In this document: piece after piece, positions 5,341 through 12,198 of the stretch
Numbering within the stretch: the stretch's first letter is position 1
How the letters are laid out: the number at the start of each line of letters is the position of its first letter
Assembly: GCA_046704785.1 (NCBI GenBank)
Contig: JBJKRF010000100.1
Coordinates: 1 to 12,431, forward strand
Length of the DNA: 12,431 nucleotides
DNA from: JBJKRF01 sp046704785
Lineage (GTDB): Bacteria; Chloroflexota; Anaerolineae; Anaerolineales; Villigracilaceae
Reading direction: 5' to 3'
Made by a program: the position numbers and the translations under genes
The notes under the pieces: generated by a model
What the model saw: only the letters and a program-made list of their open reading frames with translations
Database searches by the model: none
What the model was told of the DNA's origin: nothing

Positions 5341-7170
5341 ATGAAAATCATCACAGATGGGTTGTTCGTCTTCACCGAGAATTGGGGCGTTGTCCTCGGC
5401 ATTCTGTTCATTTTTCTACTGGGAGTCGGCATCACCTTCTCCTTTTTGAGTCTTCTCTTCAAGGTCAGCCGGAAGTCTGACAATCAGAATGAGGAACCGG
5501 AAAAACCTTCCAGCGCCGAAACCTTCTCTCTGAGTCTGAGCGGGGGAATGATCGCCTTATTTCTGGGACTGCTCCCCATCGTGTTGCTCAATCTTCTGAT
5601 CAAGGTGGAGCCAATTTTCTTCGTCCTGCTACTGGCCTGTCTTTTTGTCCTTCTGCTCTATGAGGGCAAAGGTGCTGTGAAAACGGCGCAACGGGCCGGA
5701 ATTCCGCTTTTGGCGCTTGGATTGATCTTGGTTATCTCCATTACCATTCGCCTGGCATTCTTGAGCAAGCTGATTCTGCCTCCTTATTTTGACTCGGCCG
5801 CTCACTATCAAATCGTCAAGAATATTATCACGAGCTACAAGACGTCCACGCTGCCCACGTTCCAATCGCTGGCCGGTGGGTACTACCATTTGGGTTTTCA
5901 CGTACTGGTTGCAGCGATGAGCTTTGCGTTGCGGGCAAACCCCGGCAAGGTCATTTTGGTGTTGGGACAGATCATCCTGGCAAGCCTGCCTTTGCCTTTG
6001 TATTTCCTCGTCAGGCGCGCGACCGCCTCCGAGCCGGCTGCCTTTCTGACAGTTCTGCTGGCCGGATGGGGCTGGTCGATGCCGGCTTACGCAGTCAACT
6101 GGGGCAAATATCCCGCCATTGCGAGCTTGCTGCCTCTGGAATTCGTGTTGTGCATTGCCTACCTTACCGTGCAGGCTCCAAAATCTCGTAAATGGGCATT
6201 GTTGACTTTATGCGGCCTGGGAATCGGCGCGGCGACCTTCGTCCATAGCCGGGCGTTAATCCTGGTTGGATTCGTCTGCATTTCGGGCTTGAGTGCGACA
6301 GGTTGGCAACGATTGCCCAAACGCGTACGGGGAATAGTCTTCTGCCTGGCCGCAGGCGGACTGGCCCTCGTGGTGGCCCAAGTCGAATCGCAGCCGGTGC
6401 TCAACCCGGCATTCGGTCCGTATATCAAAGATGGTCTGTGGACGATGGTGATCGTCCTGCTCCTGATGCCTTTTGCCCTGAAGAGATTCTCGCGCGTGGT
6501 CTTTGCCAGCCTCGTCCTGGCTGCGCTACTGTTTGGCGGCCTGTTCGTTCCGGTTGCGCTACCCGGCTATGCCGGCCAGACCTTGCTGGACAGGCCGTTC
6601 GTCGAGATCATTCTCTATCTGCCGCTGTCGATCCTGGGCGGGTTGGGATTCGCGGGGCTGCTCGAAAGCCTGCGCGACAAAGTTACAGTAATACATCCAA
6701 AATGGCTGAAAGAAGTAAGCGCCTTCCTGGTTGGCGGATTAATCCTGGTGGTTGCACTTGGTCATTACGATTTTTATCCATCCCCTTGCTGCCAACTTTT
6801 CGGCACGGAGGACGCCGTCGCCTTCGACTGGCTGGCGCAGCACCCGCAGCCCAAAGCGAAGTTTGCAATTGCTTCCACGGTGATGTATGTTTCCACATCG
6901 AGTCCGCGTCAGAGTGACGCCGGCGCCGATGCCGGAATATGGTTGGGGCCCCTGCTCGGCGTCGAAACGGAGAGCCTGCCCTACGGGTCCGATTTGAGCG
7001 CGCCGGGCACTTTCACCCGTCTGTGTCGGGACGGCGTGACAGACATCTACGTTGGAGGCATGCCGCAATCCTTTAATGCACAGCAAATACGGAGCAGGCC
7101 AACCTGGTATACAAGGCTCCTGTCTTTCCCATCGGCGCAAATCTATAAGATCACCGGCTGTGCTCCCTAG
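5341..7170 (+). CDS. Polytopic membrane protein, glycosyltransferase-C-like
   Basis: This is a 609-residue integral membrane protein with many hydrophobic helices (for example about 17-40, 68-87, 91-107, 120-139 and further helices to about 480), followed by a soluble C-terminal domain of roughly 120 residues. After the fourth helix comes PPYFDSAAHYQIVK, with Asp151 and His155, then GGYYHLGFHVLVA (179-191). An acidic residue in the first long extracytoplasmic loop and aromatic/His motifs of this kind are typical of GT-C fold enzymes, which transfer sugars from lipid-linked donors outside the membrane. The C-terminal part (CCQLFGTEDAVAFDWLAQH onward) resembles the extracytoplasmic domains of such proteins. 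The family assignment is inference and no substrate can be named. The ATG at 5341 has no good ribosome site and another start is possible. The preceding lipoprotein genes suggest an envelope context. Confidence 0.75.
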   Translation: MKIITDGLFVFTENWGVVLGILFIFLLGVGITFSFLSLLFKVSRKSDNQNEEPEKPSSAETFSLSLSGGMIALFLGLLPIVLLNLLIKVEPIFFVLLLACLFVLLLYEGKGAVKTAQRAGIPLLALGLILVISITIRLAFLSKLILPPYFDSAAHYQIVKNIITSYKTSTLPTFQSLAGGYYHLGFHVLVAAMSFALRANPGKVILVLGQIILASLPLPLYFLVRRATASEPAAFLTVLLAGWGWSMPAYAVNWGKYPAIASLLPLEFVLCIAYLTVQAPKSRKWALLTLCGLGIGAATFVHSRALILVGFVCISGLSATGWQRLPKRVRGIVFCLAAGGLALVVAQVESQPVLNPAFGPYIKDGLWTMVIVLLLMPFALKRFSRVVFASLVLAALLFGGLFVPVALPGYAGQTLLDRPFVEIILYLPLSILGGLGFAGLLESLRDKVTVIHPKWLKEVSAFLVGGLILVVALGHYDFYPSPCCQLFGTEDAVAFDWLAQHPQPKAKFAIASTVMYVSTSSPRQSDAGADAGIWLGPLLGVETESLPYGSDLSAPGTFTRLCRDGVTDIYVGGMPQSFNAQQIRSRPTWYTRLLSFPSAQIYKITGCAP

Positions 7171-7210
7171 AACACGAACACAAAAATCACCCGCATAGAC
7201 ACAAAGTCCT

Positions 7211-7219
7211 TGTTATAAT
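7211..7219 (+). promoter_or_regulatory. Extended -10 promoter of the fur-cbiMQO operon
   Basis: TGTTATAAT is a TG-N-TATAAT extended -10 element, which can work without a good -35; none is visible upstream. Transcription should start near 7226, giving a leader of about 29 bases before the ATG at 7255. No terminator is visible between the membrane protein stop and this point, so read-through from upstream is also possible. Confidence 0.55.
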
Positions 7220-7238
7220 TTTATGCAGATGTAAAAAG

Positions 7239-7247
7239 TTGCAAAAA
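7239..7247 (+). promoter_or_regulatory. GTTGCAAAA-type element, copy 1 (possible operator)
   Basis: TTGCAA (7239-7244) lies in the short leader of the Fur-family gene. The 9-mer starting at 7238, GTTGCAAAA, is the reverse complement of TTTTGCAAC at 7691-7699 before cbiM. TTGCAA half-sites are known from the Nur (nickel) box of Streptomyces, but the N5-spaced partner is absent here. Evidence is weak. Confidence 0.2.
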
Positions 7248-7254
7248 GGAAGAT

Positions 7255-7680
7255 ATGTTAAACAACGTAACGACCGACGAACTCAGAAGACAACTCAAGG
7301 GTCGCGGGATGCGCCTGACGCCCCAACGGCTGGCGATTCTGAAAGTGCTGCATGACTCACAGAAGCATCTTACCCCCAATGAAGTTTACGGATACGCCCG
7401 CGAACTTCTGCCGGGGCTGACGGAACCAACCGTATACCGCACCTTGGAATCGCTCGCCAAACAGGGGTTGGCGCTGGCAGCACACGTTGGCAACGGCAAA
7501 CTGGTTTATGAGATGGCCGGGCACGACCACCATCATTTGATCTGTACCAACTGTGGCAAGGAGGTGGAAATTCCTCACGACCAACTGGAGCAGCTTTACC
7601 AGCATTTGCAGGAGGCGACCGGTTACCAATTGACGACCAGCCACCTGACGTTTTTCGGGCTTTGCCCGGCCTGTCAATAA
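7255..7680 (+). CDS. Fur family metal-responsive transcriptional regulator
   Basis: This 141-residue regulator has the Fur layout. The N-terminal winged helix (about 8-85) contains GMRLTPQRLAIL and the recognition helix LTEPTVYRTLESLAKQGL. The dimerisation domain has a metal-binding HDHHHLICTNCGKEVEI (90-106) and a C-terminal CPAC. CTNC (97/100) with CPAC (137/140) makes the usual structural Zn site; His90, His92-94, Glu104 and His130 can form the sensing site. Fur, Zur, PerR and Nur cannot be separated by sequence alone. The gene directly precedes a cobalt/nickel importer (39 bases to cbiM, no terminator), so Ni2+, Co2+ or possibly Zn2+ sensing with autoregulation is the best inference. AAGGAAG (7246-7252) supports the ATG at 7255. 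Confidence 0.9.
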   Translation: MLNNVTTDELRRQLKGRGMRLTPQRLAILKVLHDSQKHLTPNEVYGYARELLPGLTEPTVYRTLESLAKQGLALAAHVGNGKLVYEMAGHDHHHLICTNCGKEVEIPHDQLEQLYQHLQEATGYQLTTSHLTFFGLCPACQ

Positions 7681-7690
7681 TCCACTTTAG

Positions 7691-7703
7691 TTTTGCAACA
7701 AAA
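7691..7703 (+). promoter_or_regulatory. TTTTG-caa-CAAAA inverted repeat before cbiM
   Basis: TTTTGCAACAAAA has perfect 5-base arms around CAA and shares TTTTGCAAC, inverted, with the fur leader. It lies just before the cbiM ribosome site AAAGGAG (7706-7712), so it could be an operator or act in the RNA. It is AT-rich and short, and chance is a real explanation. Confidence 0.2.
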
Positions 7704-7719
7704 ATAAAGGAGCCTGCGC

Positions 7720-8835
7720 ATGTTCACACAAGACTCACGCCGTATGCTGAAATGGGTCGGCATTTATTATGTTTTACTGGCGCTCTGGCTTGCGACGACT
7801 GCCATGCACATCCCGGATGGATATCTGAGCCCAATCACCTGCATTATTCTGTTCCTGGTCGTTTTACCGTTTTGGGTGATTGGCATTCGCAAAGTCCGCC
7901 AGACGATGAACGCCAGCAGCGTGCCCTTGATTGCGCTGCTGGCTGCGTTTTCATTCGTAATCATGATGTTCAACATCCCGATTCCCGGCGGGACGACTGC
8001 TCACGCGATCGGCGCTTCGCTGGCAGCGATCATCCTCGGCCCGGAAGTAGCGACAATCGTCGTCTCGATCGCACTGGTCATCCAGGCCTTTTTCTTTGGC
8101 GACGGCGGCATTACCGCCCTGGGCGCCAATTGTTTCAATATGGCCGTCATCGTACCCTACCTGGCTTACGCCATCTACCGGGCCTTCTCGAAAGGCCAGC
8201 CGTTGGAATCCACACGCAGGCTGATCGGGGCAGCGCTGGGTGGCTGGGTGGGTGTGACGGTTGCCGCCTTCTTTGCCGGGGTTGAATTCGGCATCCAGCC
8301 CCTTTTATTCAAAGCCGCCGACGGGACTCCGCTCTATGCCCCCTACCCGCTTTCGGTCTCCGTCCCGGCCATGGTCATCCCGCACGCTCTGTTCGCTTCT
8401 GTGGCCGAGGGTGTCCTGACCGCATTGATCGTAGCCTATTTGCAACGTTCCAATATCAGCGTGCTCGAAGCAGCCGAGAAACCGGCTCTCGCCAGCGAGA
8501 CCGGCGGATTCAGAAAGCTGCGCTGGCTGTGGATCGGGCTGGTCGTCCTGATTATCGCTTCTCCACTGGGGCTGCTTGCGCCGGGCACGGCCTGGGGTGA
8601 ATGGGGCACCGAGGAACTGGCCCGACTGGGGTTCAAGGCCGTTCCCACCGGTCTGGCCCAATTGTCCAATTTATGGGGCGCTCCCATGGCCAGTTACAAC
8701 CTGCCGGCCCTGGGCAACGCCAACCTTGGGTATGTGCTTTCCGCGGTGGTAGGCATCGCGATTATCGTCATTGTCGTTTGGCTGTTTACCATGCTCCTGA
8801 CCGCCGGCCCCAACTCCCAAGAGCAAGGCAATTAA
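7720..8835 (+). CDS. cbiM: Cobalt/nickel ECF transporter substrate-binding membrane protein, CbiM with CbiN/PDGLE-like C-terminus
   Basis: This is the S-component of a group-I ECF importer, which binds Co2+ or Ni2+ in the membrane. The first 28 residues form a signal peptide ending ATTA, so cleavage would expose MHIPDGYLSP. In CbiM/NikM proteins this new N-terminus (here Met29-His30) supplies metal ligands. The hallmark NIPIPGGTTAHAIGASLA (85-102, with His95) and FFFGDGGITALGANCFNM (124-141) are present. The family domain ends near 245. An extension of about 125 residues adds two helices (269-287 and 336-360) with LLAPGTAWGEWGTEEL between them, which looks like a fused CbiN/PDGLE-type module; no separate cbiN is present. 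AAAGGAG (7706-7712) precedes the ATG at 7720 and supports retaining the signal peptide. Cobalt versus nickel cannot be decided by sequence. Confidence 0.93.
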   Translation: MFTQDSRRMLKWVGIYYVLLALWLATTAMHIPDGYLSPITCIILFLVVLPFWVIGIRKVRQTMNASSVPLIALLAAFSFVIMMFNIPIPGGTTAHAIGASLAAIILGPEVATIVVSIALVIQAFFFGDGGITALGANCFNMAVIVPYLAYAIYRAFSKGQPLESTRRLIGAALGGWVGVTVAAFFAGVEFGIQPLLFKAADGTPLYAPYPLSVSVPAMVIPHALFASVAEGVLTALIVAYLQRSNISVLEAAEKPALASETGGFRKLRWLWIGLVVLIIASPLGLLAPGTAWGEWGTEELARLGFKAVPTGLAQLSNLWGAPMASYNLPALGNANLGYVLSAVVGIAIIVIVVWLFTMLLTAGPNSQEQGN

Positions 8836-8841
8836 TATACG

Positions 8842-8871
8842 GGGAGCTTCCGAGCCCAACCGGAAGCTCCC
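8842..8871 (+). other. Perfect 11-bp hairpin between cbiM and cbiQ
   Basis: GGGAGCTTCCG (8842-8852) pairs perfectly with CGGAAGCTCCC (8861-8871) around an 8-base loop, seven bases after the cbiM stop. There is no T-run, and the cbiQ ribosome site GGAGG (8875-8879) starts four bases later. It probably lowers or differentially stabilises downstream message, setting the M:Q:O ratio, rather than ending the operon. Confidence 0.6.
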
Positions 8872-8882
8872 ACTGGAGGAAT

Positions 8883-9728
8883 ATGGGAATCGCTTCCCCC
8901 CCAAAACACCGCCAGCGACATCTCGACGTTCTCGAACATGGCATCCAGGGAATCACGGAAGCGCTGGAACGCGCCCTCTTTGCCGAAGAGATCAGCGCAC
9001 GCGCAGGACTGTTCCAATCCCTGGACCCGCGCGTCAAGGTCATTTCCATCCTGGCGTTGCTGCTGGGCGTCAGTTTCTCGCACAATTTACTCGTCATCCT
9101 CGGAATCTACCTGCTGGCCCTGATCCTGGCCTGGGCATCGGCCATCCCGGCAGGTTTCTTCATCAAACGCGTCTGGTTGGCGCTGCCGTTCTTCACCGGC
9201 ATGATCGTCCTACCAGCCTTGTTCATCACACCCGGCCCGGCGCTCGTCCAACTTCCGCTCGGGCTGGCCATCACGCGCACCGGCGTGACCACCGTCGCTT
9301 TCCTGCTTCTGCGCGTCAGCACCTCCGTTTCGTTGACCTTGTTGCTCATCCTGACCACACGCTGGAACACGGTGCTCAGCGCCTTGAGCGTCCTGCGCAT
9401 TCCGGATGTCTTCATCTTGATCCTGGGCATGACCTATCGCTATATTTATCTGCTGCTGCACATCACCAACGATATGTTTCTCTCACGCAAGAGCCGCGTC
9501 GTAGGCCGCCTGAACGCAGACGAACAGCGCCACATGCTGGCCGCCATCGGCGGGACACTCTTGGGCAAATCCTTGAACTTGAGCAGCGAAGTCTATCTTG
9601 CCATGCAGTCCCGTGGTTTCCGCGGGAACATGGTTACCTTAAAACCGTTTCGTATGCAATCACGCGACTGGCTCTGGCTGTTCGGGTTGCTGTTTGTCGC
9701 CATCCTGACAGCCGTTGCAGGCCGGTAA
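8883..9728 (+). CDS. cbiQ: Cobalt/nickel ECF transporter transmembrane protein CbiQ (T component)
   Basis: This 281-residue coupling membrane protein links CbiM to the ATPase. After an N-terminal cytoplasmic segment come hydrophobic helices at about 52-88, 96-118, 135-157 and 175-195, plus a C-terminal helix (262-280). LDPRVKVISILALL is the usual start of the CbiQ/EcfT core. LRIPDVFILILGMTYRYI (171-188) and the basic cytoplasmic stretches SRKSRVVGRL and MQSRGFRG carry the Arg motifs that dock in the ATPase groove. The ATG at 8883 follows GGAGG (8875-8879) with a short spacing. The frame is also open upstream into cbiM, but a start there would overlap heavily and lack family similarity. It ends 18 bases before cbiO. 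Confidence 0.93.
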   Translation: MGIASPPKHRQRHLDVLEHGIQGITEALERALFAEEISARAGLFQSLDPRVKVISILALLLGVSFSHNLLVILGIYLLALILAWASAIPAGFFIKRVWLALPFFTGMIVLPALFITPGPALVQLPLGLAITRTGVTTVAFLLLRVSTSVSLTLLLILTTRWNTVLSALSVLRIPDVFILILGMTYRYIYLLLHITNDMFLSRKSRVVGRLNADEQRHMLAAIGGTLLGKSLNLSSEVYLAMQSRGFRGNMVTLKPFRMQSRDWLWLFGLLFVAILTAVAGR

Positions 9729-9746
9729 TCACCGGGGAGACTCCCT

Positions 9747-10535
9747 TTGAATACTGAGAGCATTTTTGAAGTCCGCGATATGTCCTTCGCTTATGAGGGC
9801 AAACAGACCGCCCTCGACTGTATCAATCTTAGCGTTCACGCCGGCGAATCGCTGGTCATCTTGGGCGCAAACGGCTGCGGCAAAAGCACTTTATTGAAAT
9901 TGCTGGATGGGTTGTATTTCCCCAGCCAGGGCAGCATCTCCGCTTTCGGCACGCCACTCACCGAAGAAGCGCTGCGCGACGACGCCTTCAATTTCAGTTT
10001 TCGACGGAGAGTGGGACTGGTCTTCCAGGATTCGGACGTCCAACTCTTCTCGCCCTCCGTGCTGGACGAGGTGGCCTTTGCGCCCCTCCAGCTTGGTTTG
10101 CCGCGCGACGAGGTCAATCGCCGCGTGGAGGCAGCTTTGCAAACCTTGCGCATCGGAAAACTGCGTGACCGCGCACCCCACCGTCTCTCCGGCGGAGAGA
10201 AACGTCGCGTGGCACTGGCCTCGCTCCTAACCCTCCAGCCCGATGTCTGGCTGATGGACGAACCCACCACCGGGCTCGACCCGCGCAGCCAGTCCTGGCT
10301 GGTGGACTTCATCCTGGACCTGCACAAACAGGGCAAGACCGTCATCGCAGCCACGCACGACCTGGGCATCGCGCAAGAGATCGCCAGTATCCTCTACGTC
10401 TTTTCAGAAGAACATCAGATCGTGGCCTCCGGCGCCCCCGAAGACATCCTGACCAACCACGAGTTATTGCATCGCTGCAACCTTTCGCACTACCATTTGG
10501 AAAGAATGAGAAAAGAACCGCTCAAGGCAGAGTAA
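9747..10535 (+). CDS. cbiO: Cobalt/nickel ECF transporter ATPase CbiO
   Basis: This 262-residue ABC ATPase powers the CbiMQO importer on the cytoplasmic face. Motifs in order are Walker A GANGCGKST (40-48), a Q-loop with the CbiO-type sequence GLVFQDSDVQLFSPSV (90-105, Gln94), signature LSGGEKRRVALAS (147-159), Walker B VWLMDEP (167-173, Glu172 catalytic), D-loop GLDP, and H-loop ATHD with His204. All catalytic residues are present. The start is a TTG at 9747, supported by GGGGAG (9734-9739) seven bases upstream. The next ATG (9780) would remove the first beta strand. It is the last gene of the operon; no clear terminator is seen in 10536-10606. Confidence 0.95.
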   Translation: MNTESIFEVRDMSFAYEGKQTALDCINLSVHAGESLVILGANGCGKSTLLKLLDGLYFPSQGSISAFGTPLTEEALRDDAFNFSFRRRVGLVFQDSDVQLFSPSVLDEVAFAPLQLGLPRDEVNRRVEAALQTLRIGKLRDRAPHRLSGGEKRRVALASLLTLQPDVWLMDEPTTGLDPRSQSWLVDFILDLHKQGKTVIAATHDLGIAQEIASILYVFSEEHQIVASGAPEDILTNHELLHRCNLSHYHLERMRKEPLKAE

Positions 10536-10606
10536 CATTTGCCCCCAAAAGGTGCCGATCTTCTCAAGCGCTTCGTTACCACGGATGCCACCCAAAGGGC
10601 AAAGAA

Positions 10607-10647
10607 GGCGGGTAAAATAAGCAAACATCTGTTGCGGAGAGCCCGCC
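10607..10647 (+). other. GGCGGG/CCCGCC stem enclosing the exonuclease gene's ribosome site
   Basis: GGCGGG (10607-10612) is complementary to CCCGCC (10642-10647), which directly abuts the ATG at 10648. The ribosome site GGAGAG (10636-10641) lies inside the loop. A TAAAAT (10613-10618) follows the left arm and could be a -10, but no -35 is found at the right distance; if it is used, the left arm would not be transcribed. Translational control is possible but unproven. Confidence 0.25.
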
Positions 10648-11451
10648 ATGTTTGATTTATCCAACTGCCGCTTTGCCTTTCTCGACCTGGAAACCACCGG
10701 ACTATCGCCCTGGTTCGGTGACCGTATCTGCGAGGTGGGAATCCTCATCAGTGAAGGCAAGCGCATCAAAGAGACCTACCAACAACTGGTCAATCCCGAA
10801 CGCCCGCTTTCGCCGGCAGCAGCCAGCACGAATGGGCTGAAAGACGCCGAACTGGCGGAAGCGCCCCCCTTCGACCGCATCGCCGCCGAGGTGGAGGCCC
10901 GTCTGCGGGGGAGCGTGGTGGTCTGCCACAACGCCCAGTTCGACCTGCAATTCATCGACAGCGAGTTTCGCCGCCTGGGGCGCGAGGTGCAGTTTCCCAA
11001 TCTGATCGATACCTTGTTCATCGCCCGCGAGCATTTCACCCTGAAATCTTACACGCTAAAAACCATCGCCGAGGCCTTTCACATTCACATTTCGGAGCCT
11101 CACCGCGCCCTGGCCGGCACCCTGGCCGACAAAAATATCTTCTTCGAGATGGTGGAAGCGCTCAAGCCCACCGGCAAGACCCTCGACGACCTGATTGGCA
11201 TTTACAATTCCCCGGCCTGGCCCAGCGACGGTGTGCAGCTCCCCACCGATCTGGGAGAAGCCATCTACAGTGGCAGGCGCGTCCAAATCACCTACATCGA
11301 CAAGGGAGGCGAAAAAACCCAACGTTGGGTCACCCCCATCCAGGTGATCGGTCTGGCCGATTATGTTTACCTGCGCGCCTATTGCCACCTGCGCCAGGAC
11401 GAGCGCACCTTCCGCCTGGACCGCATCGTGGACGTGCGCGTGGATGTCTGA
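10648..11451 (+). CDS. DnaQ-like DEDDh 3'-5' exonuclease fused to a WYL domain
   Basis: The N-terminal 170 residues are a DnaQ/RNase T-type exonuclease domain: Exo I FLDLETTGLS (Asp13, Glu15), Exo II CHNAQFDLQF (Asp99), and the Exo III region EPHRALAGTLADK (His152). In this family the last metal-binding Asp normally comes five residues after that His (HRALxD), but here residue 157 is Gly (codon GGC). Asp161, one helical turn later, might compensate, or activity is reduced. Residues 198-267 form a WYL-type domain with TPIQVIGLADYVYLRAYCHL and DERTFRLDRI, a ligand-sensing fold linked to nucleic-acid regulation. Exonuclease-WYL fusions are plausibly DNA-repair or processing enzymes controlled by a ligand; the substrate is unknown. 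GGAGAG (10636-10641) supports the ATG. It ends in TGA immediately followed by the in-frame GTG of the next gene. Confidence 0.88.
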   Translation: MFDLSNCRFAFLDLETTGLSPWFGDRICEVGILISEGKRIKETYQQLVNPERPLSPAAASTNGLKDAELAEAPPFDRIAAEVEARLRGSVVVCHNAQFDLQFIDSEFRRLGREVQFPNLIDTLFIAREHFTLKSYTLKTIAEAFHIHISEPHRALAGTLADKNIFFEMVEALKPTGKTLDDLIGIYNSPAWPSDGVQLPTDLGEAIYSGRRVQITYIDKGGEKTQRWVTPIQVIGLADYVYLRAYCHLRQDERTFRLDRIVDVRVDV

Positions 11452-12138
11452 GTGGGCCACCTGTTATTGGAAGGCGGCGCGGAATTCGGCGGAGGCATGC
11501 GCGATGCCGACCTGCGCGCCATCGAACTGGCCGGCGGGGTGAACGCCCCACTGCGCATCCTCCCGACGGCGGCTGCACCGGACAACAATCACGTTCGCGC
11601 CGGAAGGAACGGTGTACGCTGGTTCCAAAACCTGGGTGCCAGAGATGTCGTTTCGCTGCCCTTGATCGATGAACGTAGCGCAGCAGACGCTGAAATTGCC
11701 GAGGCGCTGCGCACCGCGAAGCTGATCTACTTGCTGGGCGGTTTTCCGCATTACCTGGGCCAGACGCTCCAGGGCAGCCGCGCCTGGCAATCGGTGCTGG
11801 AGGCCTATCGAAACGGAGCGGTCGTGGCCGGGAGCAGCGCGGGCGCGATGGTGTTGTGCCAGTTCTACAAAGCGCCGGAGGCAGAGACAGTGGCCAAAGG
11901 GCTGGGATTGGTACCCAAGGCGCTAATGCTGCCTCATCACAACACCTTCGGGAAAGACTGGGCGCCTCGTCTTTTGGCAGCCCTGCCGGCGGTGACCCTG
12001 ATCGGGATCGACGAACGCACCGGGACGTTGGACGACGGCCCAGGGGGTGTCTGGTCGGTGCGAGGCCAGGGCGTAGTGACACTCTATCGAAACGGAAAAA
12101 CCGAAACCTACGAATCAGGCCAATCCTTTTCCCTGTAA
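11452..12138 (+). CDS. Peptidase S51 family protein (cyanophycinase / dipeptidase E-like)
   Basis: This 228-residue serine hydrolase of the S51 family has a class I glutamine amidotransferase-like fold. The family covers cyanophycinase (beta-Asp-Arg release) and peptidase E (Asp-Xaa dipeptides). Visible marks are LLLEGGAEFGGG at the N-terminus, YLLGGFPHYL (93-102), the nucleophile elbow VAGSSAGAMVL (125-135, Ser129), LPHHN (160-164, catalytic His) and IGIDERTG (184-191) with Glu188, as in cyanophycinases. It is shorter than typical cyanophycinases (about 270 or more residues), so a dipeptidase-like substrate is equally possible. The GTG start at 11452 touches the preceding TGA in the same frame, and no clear ribosome site is seen, so it probably depends on coupled translation. 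No cyanophycin synthetase is in the window. Confidence 0.87.
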   Translation: MGHLLLEGGAEFGGGMRDADLRAIELAGGVNAPLRILPTAAAPDNNHVRAGRNGVRWFQNLGARDVVSLPLIDERSAADAEIAEALRTAKLIYLLGGFPHYLGQTLQGSRAWQSVLEAYRNGAVVAGSSAGAMVLCQFYKAPEAETVAKGLGLVPKALMLPHHNTFGKDWAPRLLAALPAVTLIGIDERTGTLDDGPGGVWSVRGQGVVTLYRNGKTETYESGQSFSL

Positions 12139-12198
12139 AAATCGCCCAGATGCCATAGCCGGCATGTACGACATCCAGGGTTTTCACAAGAAAGGACA

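Noticed and set aside
6303..6917. 204-codon + strand frame inside the membrane protein gene
   Set aside because: It is an alternative frame of the 609-residue gene with Arg/Gly-rich composition and no ribosome site.
7681..7719. Separate promoter for cbiM
   Set aside because: The 39-base gap has no -35/-10 pair. Operon transcription from 7211-7219 explains it better.
7662..8285. 207-codon frame overlapping cbiM
   Set aside because: It overlaps the well-supported cbiM in another frame and shows no recognisable domain.
8601..8882. Upstream extension of the cbiQ frame into cbiM
   Set aside because: The extension would overlap cbiM by more than 200 bases and its translation has no CbiQ similarity. 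The ATG at 8883 with GGAGG is the sensible start.
10539..10601. TTTGCCC and GGGCAAA complementarity after cbiO as a terminator
   Set aside because: The arms are only 7 bp with about 50 bases between them and no T-run, so a stable terminator is unlikely.
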